Assembly: GCA_013399115.1 (NCBI GenBank)
Contig: VXAA01005665.1
Location: 1,260,288 to 1,324,287 of the forward strand
Direction of reading: 5' to 3'
Length of the DNA stretch: 64,000 bases
DNA from: Anseranas semipalmata
Taxonomy: Eukaryota > Chordata > Aves > Anseriformes > Anseranatidae
Shown: positions 40,886-50,159 of the stretch, in pieces
How positions within the stretch are numbered: the first letter of the stretch is position 1
How the letters are laid out: each line of letters begins with the position of its first letter
Program-made: the position numbers and the translations under genes
The notes under the pieces: model-generated
What the model was told of the DNA's origin: nothing
Seen by the model: the letters and a program-made list of their open reading frames with translations, nothing else
The model's database searches: none

Positions 40886-41011
40886 ATCCAAATGCTTTGG
40901 CTGGACAGACCGGACCTGACCACGCTCTTATAGGAGGAATAGTGGCTGTAGTTGTCTTTGTAACGCTATGTTCTATAATTCTCCTTGGTCGATACCTGGC
41001 AAGACATAAAG
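40886..41011 (+). CDS. CADM2: CADM2 transmembrane exon (internal, partial gene)
   Basis: The exon encodes the end of the extracellular stalk and the single membrane-spanning helix of cell adhesion molecule 2 (SynCAM2/Necl-3), an Ig-superfamily protein that joins neurons and axon-glia contacts. Translation reads (D)[17 protein letters not shown], then a helix [18 protein letters not shown], then the basic stop-transfer RYLARHK. The CTCAG acceptor follows a good pyrimidine tract, and the first codon is split (one base from the previous exon). The donor is AAAG/GTAGGA, leaving one base for the next exon. Compared with my memory of human CADM2 this differs by about two residues (QT for QN, SII for SIF). 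The upstream Ig and stalk exons lie outside the window. If the donor is not used, the frame runs on for 32 codons to a stop at 41,107. Confidence 0.97.
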
Positions 41012-42526
41012 GTAGGATAGAATTAGTGGAACTTCAGTCCCTTTTGGAAGCAAGGCATGATTTCACCTGGGAATGCTGTTCCCTTTCACCTTCCCCACCT
41101 GCTGAATGATTTGGATGAGCAAGTTCAGTTCACGCTCCTGTCATGAATGAAGTCCCTGAATTTTTACCCAGTTTTTCAGTGGACTAAGGCAAAAGATATC
41201 TAGTTACATGCCCATATCATGAGTCAGTGATTTAGAGAGACTGAGAGATAAGATTGCCCCTTGGTTTTAGCCCTGAGTTCTAGACACTTGATTACACAAA
41301 CTCATAATTTTAACTAGTGTATCAACTCAGCAGCATATACCAAACAAGATTTTTCTTGTGCTGATGATTTAAATATGCATTTAAAAGATAATTTTAAATA
41401 CTGATTGTGAGTTTTCAGATCAGTGACTCTTCTACTAATGGTCCCACCAGAATAAGGGTTTCATTCCTGGGTCAAGCTTTACTTTAGTCAGAGATTTCAC
41501 CTTAAGAATTCTGTTCCCTTCGTTGTGAATCTCCGCCACCATCAGAGATAAGAGGGATGGAATGACACTGACTTCTGACTGAGCTATGATCCCATTTTGA
41601 CCTAGTTAATTCCAAAATCATTTTGTGAGATTTAACCTCTGAATGGCTTGCAGAGCAGTTGTTAAAACTCAGTTGATTCCCTTATCCCCACCAAAAAAAA
41701 AAAAAACATGAAGAAAGGATTAGTGTTGGTATTAACTCATTAAATCTCATTTTAGGTAGGATAATCATATGGCTAGTAGACATAAGCTGATAAAAATACC
41801 ATTTTAATTTGATTGGACTGTGCAGGGGAAAAACAAGCTGGTGAAAATGTGTCTCTTGTTTTATTTTTCTGAATGAAAGTATATGCATCTTATGCCAATA
41901 TAAATAATACTTTTCACAAAGGAAAAGGCGGTTGTTGTGCATGATTCTTTTTATTCATATCCTGAGCATAAAGATGTCTGTGATAGTATGAGTGTGTTTA
42001 GTTAATGAAACTACATCAGTCTTGTAATTCTTGGAAATGACCGCGATATAATTTGGTAAAATTAAAGCATAGATAAGATCATGCAAAATAGAATTACAAA
42101 ATTAATCAGTGTCTGTTATTAAAAAAAAAAAAAAAGCATTTATGAATATCTAAATCTCCAAGGTTGGTTTGATTTTTATGGGTAGCCATTCCATGAAATC
42201 ACCAAGATTTTATCACTTATTGTATAATTGCAAAATATATTGCATATTACTGCAGTTAGAAAAAGTGGACTTTTCTTAAGATATGTCCTTAATTTACTGT
42301 GGATATATATGAATTTGTGTATGTGGATTACCAGTGTTAATACTTTAAATATTTCTTAGACAAATTAGGAAGTTGAGCATACCAGTATTATTCACACTAA
42401 AAAATGTGTAAAAATATTTGTCTGTTTGTAAAGCAATTGGAGGATTGTTAGAAATGTGCTTCCTATAATACAATGTAAAGCTAAAAAAAAACTAATTTTT
42501 TTTTTCTGTTGTGCTGATTCCTATAG
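41012..42526 (+). other. CADM2 intron between TM and tail exons
   Basis: A 1,515-bp intron with GTAGGA at its start and TTCCTATAG at its end. The acceptor has a T-rich tract (42496-42510). It contains A-runs at 41693-41706 and 42121-42135 and no recognised element. Confidence 0.93.
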
Positions 42527-42645
42527 GAACATATTTAACAAATGAAGCGAAAGGAGCTGAAGATGCACCTGATGCCGACACAGCCATTATCAATGCAGAA
42601 GGCAGCCAAGTCAATGCAGAGGAGAAAAAAGAGTATTTCATTTAG
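42527..42645 (+). CDS. CADM2: CADM2 terminal coding exon, cytoplasmic tail and stop
   Basis: After the split glycine codon the exon encodes [20 protein letters not shown] and ends [10 protein letters not shown], then TAG at 42643-42645. The juxtamembrane TYLTNEAKG region is the protein 4.1/FERM-binding motif of the SynCAM family. The last four residues EYFI are the class II PDZ ligand that binds scaffold proteins such as CASK and syntenin in this family (known for SynCAMs; inferred here from identity). The tail appears to match mammalian CADM2 residue for residue as I remember it, fitting strong constraint. Frame and phase join exactly with the exon ending at 41,011. Confidence 0.97.
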
Positions 42646-43514
42646 ATGCAGAGCTAGAATCTTGGAGTTTTACTTATCAGGCTGACTGCTGGAGAAAACT
42701 GGCTATCATTTTTCAGAATTCATTTCTGCCATCTTCTGCTATCTTTATTAACTCGCATACCTGCTATAAGTAGCCAGTTTATGCCAACAATCAGCTGCTG
42801 ACATCCTCGTTCTATAATTACAGTATCATGCATAAAGCAGGACATTTCTTACTGCCTAAAATTCATATCCACTGCTCTCTTAACATACAGTGCTTGAATA
42901 TACAGCCTTAACAATGTTAATCATCATCTTAATCCAAGTTTTCTACATTTTTAAATGTTATACAGCTTTCTTTTTCAGTTTTCTTTTACCATGGTCCCTA
43001 CTAGTATATCATAGAACAATATTCATAACAAATACTGTTAGGTAAGGACCTAATTTACTTACGTAAGAAGTTAAGTCTAAGATTAGAGGTTTACAAAGAA
43101 TGTTTTATACATGTCAAAGAGCAACTTGTTTTTGCGACATATGCCCTAGGAAATACAAACAGAAGTCTTTGTAGAATAGTTTCTTGTATGCTTGGATTTG
43201 GTGGAAAAAAACTGTCCACTGAATGTTTTGTTTTGTTTTGCTTTGTTTTGTTATGTTTTAAATGGTACCTTGACAACAGTGCCATGTTTCAGTGGTAAAA
43301 ACATGCTGAATAGCTATACAGATTCTGCAAAGTTAGATAATAGTGCTTCATTTGAAACAAATTTGTCCTGCCCTTCTACTGCTTTTTGGAATCACAAAGA
43401 TTAGAGGTTTTTTGAGTAATTTTTGTTTTTATAATTTATTTGCTTCACATGGACTCACCTGCCTACTCAAATTTGAAGTGTTCATGGGGCACGACTGCAA
43501 GACATTTTAGTATC

Positions 43515-43522
43515 TGTATATA
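43515..43522 (+). promoter_or_regulatory. Pumilio-type site in 3' UTR
   Basis: TGTATATA fits the Pumilio recognition element UGUANAUA and lies 8 nt upstream of the poly(A) signal. Binding is inferred from the motif only. Confidence 0.4.
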
Positions 43523-43530
43523 GTGCATAT

Positions 43531-43536
43531 AATAAA
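43531..43536 (+). terminator. candidate proximal poly(A) signal
   Basis: AATAAA about 890 nt after the CADM2 stop, followed by AT-rich sequence and, 30-45 nt on, a T-rich stretch (ACTTTTTTGG) that could serve as the downstream element. It is the first canonical signal after the stop codon. Confidence 0.6.
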
Positions 43537-43926
43537 TTCAATTAAACATTATTTGATACATATTTAACTTTTTTGGCAGTAGCTAAGTCAGTCACAAGTA
43601 AGCATTTTCTAATGTCCATTATATCCCTTTAGATATGACTCAAATCAATATTCTGAGTAGATAACATGTATAAGTATTTTTTTGTCTGTATGTCCTAGCA
43701 CTGTTCAGCAGCAAACTTTTCTAGTTCTTGTTAATTTTTTCTTTGTTATACAATGGAAGCACAATGTTATATGGAAAGGTAGTTTTAAGCTAACAACCAG
43801 TGCACAGCCTCAGGTTTTAAATTACAACCACATTTGATTACTATCCTTAAAAAATACTATTGAGTTGCAAAAATTCTCAATTTTTAATTTGGCAGTTCCA
43901 GAGCTGCTTCTCTATGTTGGTTTGCC

Positions 43927-43985
43927 AAAAAAAAAGAAAAAAAAAGAAAAAAAAAGAAAAAAAAAAAGAAAAAAAAAGAAAAAAA
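43927..43985. repeat. (A9G)n minisatellite
   Basis: An A tract with single G at 43936, 43946, 43956, 43968 and 43978: spacing 10, 10, 12 and 10. It lies about 390 nt after the proximal poly(A) signal. If transcribed it would give a long internal A-rich stretch able to prime oligo-dT cDNA and mimic a poly(A) end. Confidence 0.95.
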
Positions 43986-44696
43986 TAGAAGTGTTAAAAC
44001 AAAATATATATGTTTTGTGTATACAGTAAATGGACTAATTCTTTATATTAAATTCCTGTCTATGCATTTTGTGAGGTACAAACTTATGTCACCGTGAATG
44101 ATAGAGAATTCCTACCATGCTTTTAGCTCCACAGTGAAAGTCTCTGTTTGGATTATTTCTGATTTTTTTTGTGTAACTGACAGCTGAAAAATCACATGCT
44201 CTTAACTACGACAACAAAACACTATAAGCCCATTGGCTTATTTCCTCTTCCAATGAAGTAACAAGGTTGCCATATCAGCTCTTGGTAATGATTCTACACT
44301 GGAGAATGCAAGTTAGTCTAGATGGAGTTTGTTGTACTCCTAAGTTTTGCACCTTTGACAAAAGAGTATTTCTCTCTGGTTGCTGTACTTGTGAAGCCTA
44401 AAAGCATGATGGTCTGCTGTAAAGGACTTTCTCCCGGGATTTTATTTTTGTGTGGGAAAGGGAGAGTTTGGAATACGACATCATGTAGTATGGTAAAATG
44501 GAAGATTAAGGTGCTGTGTCAGATTATTTATCAGAAGAGTATAAACCTTTTAAGGACAATATTAGAGTATTTTAATTGTTTTTGTTGAAGCATTTATCTT
44601 GTTAATTTCTAAGAAAAAAGGGTGACGTCAATCAAAGCAGCACTTTTTTTCAAAATATACAGACATAAATAATATGATGTGGTTGAGTGTTAACAT

Positions 44697-44702
44697 AATA
44701 AA
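44697..44702 (+). terminator. candidate distal poly(A) signal
   Basis: AATAAA preceded by an AT-rich run. One of several possible distal CADM2 ends; no extra support. Confidence 0.2.
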
Positions 44703-45033
44703 TCATATACAGTATGACATTTTAAAGAAATAAGTCTGCATTGATGTGATTGCATGCTTGTTTTTACAGTTCACTCCATACCCATCTGTGGAAAAATGCA
44801 ATAATATGTTAATATAATATGGTAGTTTGAGAGAACCAGGTAGGTGCTACTAGACACATTGAAAACTAGTATAGGTTTACAAGATATTCATGTCTTTCAA
44901 AACATACACATGGAAAAAGGCTGGCAAAGGAAGTCATTCAATTTAGTACCAAAAATATGGGTTCTTGCCACAACTGTAAGTCCCATTAGCTACAATACAA
45001 TCTCACATACTACAAGGTTTTATTTCAGGACCT

Positions 45034-45155
45034 GGGGCCCAACTCAGCTAAGAAGCATCTAAGCACACGGTCAGCATCAGGCATGGGAGGAGTTCCATTG
45101 AACTGTAAGGCACTATTCTTATGCGTAAAAAGAAGTGCTTCCTTGGACAAGGGCC
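45034..45155. repeat. palindromic sauropsid-type repeat relic
   Basis: Left part GGGGCCCAACTCAGCTAAGA...TCTAAGCAC and right part GAAGTGCTTCCTTGGACAAGGGCC are imperfect inverted copies. The centre carries GGAGTTCCATTGAACTG, like the CCATTGAAGTCAATGG core I remember from an abundant palindromic repeat in turtle, crocodile and bird genomes. It is non-autonomous, very old and diverged. The family name is not known to me. Confidence 0.55.
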
Positions 45156-46250
45156 TTATTTGCTCAAGTGGAATTCCCCACAAGCGTGGTATTTATGCCT
45201 TTTTTTCATTCTTCCTAACTCCAGCTTGCTTGAGTAGTAGGGTTGTTACTTGAACCATTGCCCAACCAAGGTCAGGCAGGACCTTCAGAAGCAGGATTGC
45301 CCTTGGGGTAACCGTTTTGAACCATTTTCTCCAGTGACATAAAAACACCATTTAAACTTTGCAAAAATAAATATAAATTGGACTGTTGAAATGGATTATT
45401 TCATTGGTTTTCAATTAAAACTTCTCACGTGTGCTGGTTTTTAAGGCAGTTGATCTTCCCTTAGCTTGTACCTTGTGTTCTCACTTACACCTGTGCAAAG
45501 CAGGTGCAAAAAACACCACAACAAGCAGTCACAAATGGCAAATTCTGACTGGGTAGCACTTTACAAGCCTATCTAGTCCTCACAGGTTTAAATTACTACA
45601 CCAGGTGTGAAGAGGCATCATTCTCTTTTGTAAGGAGAACCATGACTCAAAGCTAATGATATTCAGTAGGCTGTTTTTTTTAACCAGTTGTCTGTTTTCT
45701 TTATTCAAGATCCCATTCTGAAAGACCCCTTTGATGATGGTTTCAAGGTATCTAGCAAATGTGTAAAAGGGAGGCTCTGAATGGGAACCACATTAGATAA
45801 AATGTTTGTGACATCCTCTCCCACACACACATGCAGAGTAGTTTTCTCAAGACCAGGTAGCTAGTTTCTGCCAGTGTGCTGTTTACAGTGTCGATTGCTG
45901 ATTATTTCTACATTGTTAAATGAAGAATTTTTTTTATTTTTTTTTATTTTTTTTTCCTAACGCTTCAAGAACATTCTCATGATTTGAACAAGAAAGTGGT
46001 GCATCAGAAGACAAAGGGTGCATCCTCCCACTCTTTTAGTGTCATCTGACAAACCAAGAAACAGTTTAAGGAACCTGATGTTTAACTTGAGGCTCAGAAT
46101 TTAAGCTAGAACACTTTAAAAAGCTTTCACATTACTTAAGGATGGTTCATCTTGCACTGAGACTCCCTCTATAAAGGAATACGTGAAGAAAACCAACTTT
46201 TCTAAATAAGACATGAAAGTTAACATCTTGTGTATTTTCATTACAGTATA

Positions 46251-46267
46251 ATATATATATATATATA
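46251..46267. repeat. (AT)n microsatellite
   Basis: About eight AT dinucleotides in a row. Confidence 0.9.
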
Positions 46268-47894
46268 ACTATTTCAATGAACAAAAGGACAGAATCATCT
46301 GTAATTATGTAATTCATGATTGTAACAGCACTGAAGTTACCATGTACGCACATGTACAGTAGCTATTTCAACAGTTACAGCGTAGTTACATGTACTTCCC
46401 TGTAACATAGCCGTTATAGTGTAATTTAGTGCCACTTATTGTAAAGTGTTACCAAAAGGAAAACTGAGTTCTTACCTTTACAATTCCATTCAAATTAAAG
46501 GTAAGTTTATTAAATTAGCACCATAAATCTGATACTACATTTCTTAATTAAGGAGGTGATTTAAAATTTCATGTTCACACTGCAGCTTTCCCCACCACTT
46601 TCCAGACTCCTCCAAGTGTCTGATCTCTACACTCCTAGGAACTGGTAATCTGTGATGAACACACCAAAAATCCAGCTACTTCAACTTTAATTGAATAAGC
46701 TCTCTAACAGAGAAAAAGGAAACAAAAAATATGCGAGTAATGCTTTTTATTAAGTGGCACAAAGTACACACTAAAAACTATGCAAAAATATAGGTAAATA
46801 CAGTGTACTTACATGTAAGTATCTTGTACTTGCTGTGTATGGATATTGGAAAACCATGTAATTATAATATGCATTTTGATTAGTTCAAGCAGGGGGACGA
46901 CTCCTGACAGTCACAAGGAATACCTGAAAGGTACATATACAAGCAGTGGATATCCTAATGCAATATGTGTAATTCCTCTACTTGCAATGACAACTAATTT
47001 ATAAAAATGCTTATACCACTCCTCATTCTCACTAGCTTTAATTTCCATCTCTTTAAGGCCCATTAAATATCACTGAAACACCTTTAGGCAAAGTAAGACA
47101 CTGACTCTGCTAACAGCTTTACTGCCAGCATTCTGTGTGTCTGGCAGCACTGTTCAGTAATCTATTTCTGGCTCAACAGCACAAGTTTCCTCTTCTTTTC
47201 TGTCCTCAAGGGAGCCTAGTATGTTGAGATGCTGAAATATGCTGCCATATGCCCTGGTATTTTTAGCAGGAACAACAGAGAAAGAGAGAGAGAACTGCGT
47301 TCTCCTGACCCCTGTTTTGCTGAATCACCTCACCTGGAATTTCCACCACTTGCTCAGTAATGCCAGGCAATCTTGAGTTGTAAGTACCAAATGCTACCAT
47401 CAAAGCACAGAGGATGCCTTTAACGATAAAGCTAATGTTTTCTAAACGTGGAGTTTTGTATTACTGATCATTTTAATTCTTGCCACTTTTCCATCAGACC
47501 CTACTAGAAAGAACACACTGAAAGACAGATAACATAGAATAGCAAAAGACGAAAAGAGTATTGTAAGCCTTTTTTTTTTTTTTGGCTGCCATTACTATAA
47601 CCCTCCTTTGTGTCGTATGTAACAGGCAAATAGATGTATTTAGCAATTACCATTGGCATCATTCCACACTGTACTATTCCTAGAATATGACATCTACCTC
47701 TTAGTCTAAATATCAGCTATGAGATATTTGTATACATTTTAAATTACTACCGAGTCTTTGATGTAGTGTTGAAATAAGATAATAGTATTTTTTTTCTGCT
47801 AAAAATAGAAGATATTGCCTGGGTTCGTAATACTTGCCCTCTTCTTTGCTAACTTTGGGATACTTTGAGATGATAACAGGGCATAAGGACACAG

Positions 47895-47961
47895 CCTCAG
47901 CTGGTATAAATCAGCTTCACTCTATTGCCTTAAATGTGTGGCCAATTTACACTGGCTGGGG
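47895..47961. repeat. palindromic repeat relic (hairpin type)
   Basis: CCTCAGCTGGTATAAATCAG at 47895 and GCCAATTTACACTGGCTGGG at 47941 are imperfect inverted copies about 26 nt apart. The text resembles a widespread amniote element CAGCTGGTGTAAATCAG...TTTACACCAGCTG. It could form an RNA hairpin if transcribed. Confidence 0.6.
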
Positions 47962-49527
47962 ATTCATCCCAAACAGCTTAAAAATAAACTGCTCTAACAC
48001 ATCAATATTTAGTCAGTACTAGACAATGACATGCAATCCAATTGCTATACAATTCTTTCCAGTAAAAGGCATGCAGTTTTGAAGAGAAAATTTTAAAGCA
48101 CATGCAAGCTTTTGAATTAAATATGCAATACCAATACTGTTGAGATATTCTGACATGTCTCTTACTTATTAAACATAATATTGCCAGAGCATGTTTACAT
48201 TAAAAACACTCAATGCGTGGGGGACAGGGAAGGACTATTGGAAACAATAAGAGAAAATTAAATGGACAGAGCAGCTTTTGATGTCAACAGAGCAGAGTAG
48301 AAACTCTTATCAGGAGTGGGACTTTGTACATGATTTCCTACATGATTTTTCAGAGTGGGTCTGACCTATTACCTCTAATGTAAATGAGAGTTGTCTACTT
48401 AGTGCTGACAGAAGTCAGCACAGTTCCTTCCTCTGTCAACGAATCTAACCCAGCACTCTGCACTTGCTTTAACTCAGGAGGAAATAAAGGTACAAACATG
48501 GTTTAACAGCACACTTCTGTATCACTCCACATTCTCGGGATGCTCTAAGCTTTGTGCGCTTCTAGCAGCCCTTAAGGGAATTCTTCCAGCATCTAGGAAT
48601 CACCTTGTTTCCAAGCCATGTTCATTTTCTTCAGCACTGTTTAATGTACTCACAACCAGACAGGAGATGGTGTAGAGCCAGTACAATGACTCTGCAGTAC
48701 TAGGGGATTCCTGATCTCTCAGTAGATGGAAAAAAAAAAAAAAAAAAGGAAAAAAATTCTTTGTGGCTTCTGTGTTTACTGTAGATCTGCCCTCCTTGTT
48801 CTGTGTCTTGAGTCGTTTATTCTCTGCTGGGCTAAAAGCAACAGTCTGATTGGAAAGGAGGTAGAAAACGAAGTCTCTCTTCTAAAAGGAACATTCTGTG
48901 CTGGTATTGGAGAAAAGTTTGAAGATTTTTGTTTTTGTTTTTTTTTTAAGATTTCAGATGCAAAGCAAAGCCTGTTGGGGTCAGCACTTCAGCACTTTCC
49001 CTGCGTTCAGGGTTAAGCCAGCAGTGTTTCGTGTGTGAGCTCCGATCTCACATTTCAGCACAAACTACACATAGCCTTACCCTGCCCTTATACATAATGC
49101 TGAAAATCACTGATACTATTTTCTTCTAAATATACTCATTTTTGTAGTCTTATTCTACAATGAAACCACTGAAGGGTCTTCATAATACATTCAAAAGGAG
49201 GGATTTTATAAAGAAAATAATAACGATCATCATCAACTGTTCGTGTTGATTACTAAGAGGAGAAAAATCTTTAATTGCTGGACTGAATTCTTTAGCACTT
49301 CCTCTTTCCCTCCTTTCTATGCATATTGATTAACGTTAGTAAATACAGTTGCACATGCTGTCCTTTTTCAGTGAAAGCAGATTTCCTTATACCCCTATAT
49401 AGCATCCATAGAAATATGCAAATACGACCTACAGTCATCTGTTTCTGTCCCAGCAGTGAGCCAAGAGAGTGAACTCATGGATTACTGGATTCATATATGT
49501 CCTGCTTCTGTAAAAGTTGGATACAGT

Positions 49528-49590
49528 ATGCCTATTGATTTCAAAAGAACGAGGCTCAAGTACTTAATGCATGTTTGAGTTGCTATTTAG
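49528..49590. repeat. possible palindromic repeat relic
   Basis: CTATTGATTTCAAAAGAACG followed by CTCAAGTACTTAATGCATG resembles half of the ATTGACTTCAATGG / AAGTGCTTAA family described at 45,034. The right half is not evident. Confidence 0.3.
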
Positions 49591-49751
49591 TTCTTCTGCA
49601 ACAGAATTATAAAGCATTCCTTGTGCATCCTTTACTTTTAGCCCAGATATTTTATAACTAAAAAAAACCTTCAATTCAGCAGGAAGTTTCCTAGAATAAA
49701 TAATAAGACATAATTTGTGAAAGGACTATAACAACTTCATCTATTCAGAGT

Positions 49752-49802
49752 CAGTGTAAGTCTATTCTCTCAGCAAGTCCAATGTACTCTGCTCTTACAC
49801 TG
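49752..49802. repeat. short inverted-repeat relic
   Basis: CAGTGTAAG (49752-49760) and CTTACACTG (49794-49802) are perfect 9-nt inverted copies around a 33-nt centre. It is similar in type to the element at 47,895. Confidence 0.45.
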
Positions 49803-50153
49803 GCAGTTTATGGCCTTTGGAAGGATAAATTTGAATCATTCAAAAATACAACCACTAACCTGTAAACAAAACCCGTGGGAATTAAACATATTGCACTGAT
49901 GAGGGAGACACATTTACTTCATTTAATTTCCTCATTAATAACTTTAAGCAGACAAAATGCATATTGTAATGTTAGGTACATGACACTTGCATGTTGCTAT
50001 GCCTATATACTTACAAAGTATTCAATGTGTACTTAGTGGCGCTTAAAAATGTCATGTACAATTCTTCTAAACATTCTTACAGGGTTCCCATTTGCACTTC
50101 ATCTTTCAGAAAAGTCTTGTCAGAAAAATGTCTGATGAATATTATTGAAAAAA

Positions 50154-50159
50154 AATAAA
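50154..50159 (+). terminator. candidate distal poly(A) signal
   Basis: AATAAA within an A-rich run (50149-50160), 7.5 kb after the CADM2 stop. It would imply a very long 3' UTR; the context is poor because of the A-run. Confidence 0.15.

Larger units (their letters stand above)
42646..43550 (+). other. CADM2 3' UTR, proximal part
   Basis: Follows the stop codon and is AT-rich with several TTTTA/ATTTA elements. It ends at a likely cleavage zone just after the AATAAA at 43,531. Longer 3' UTR forms are possible because more AATAAA hexamers occur downstream. Short open frames here (for example 43192-43404) are chance. Confidence 0.75.
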
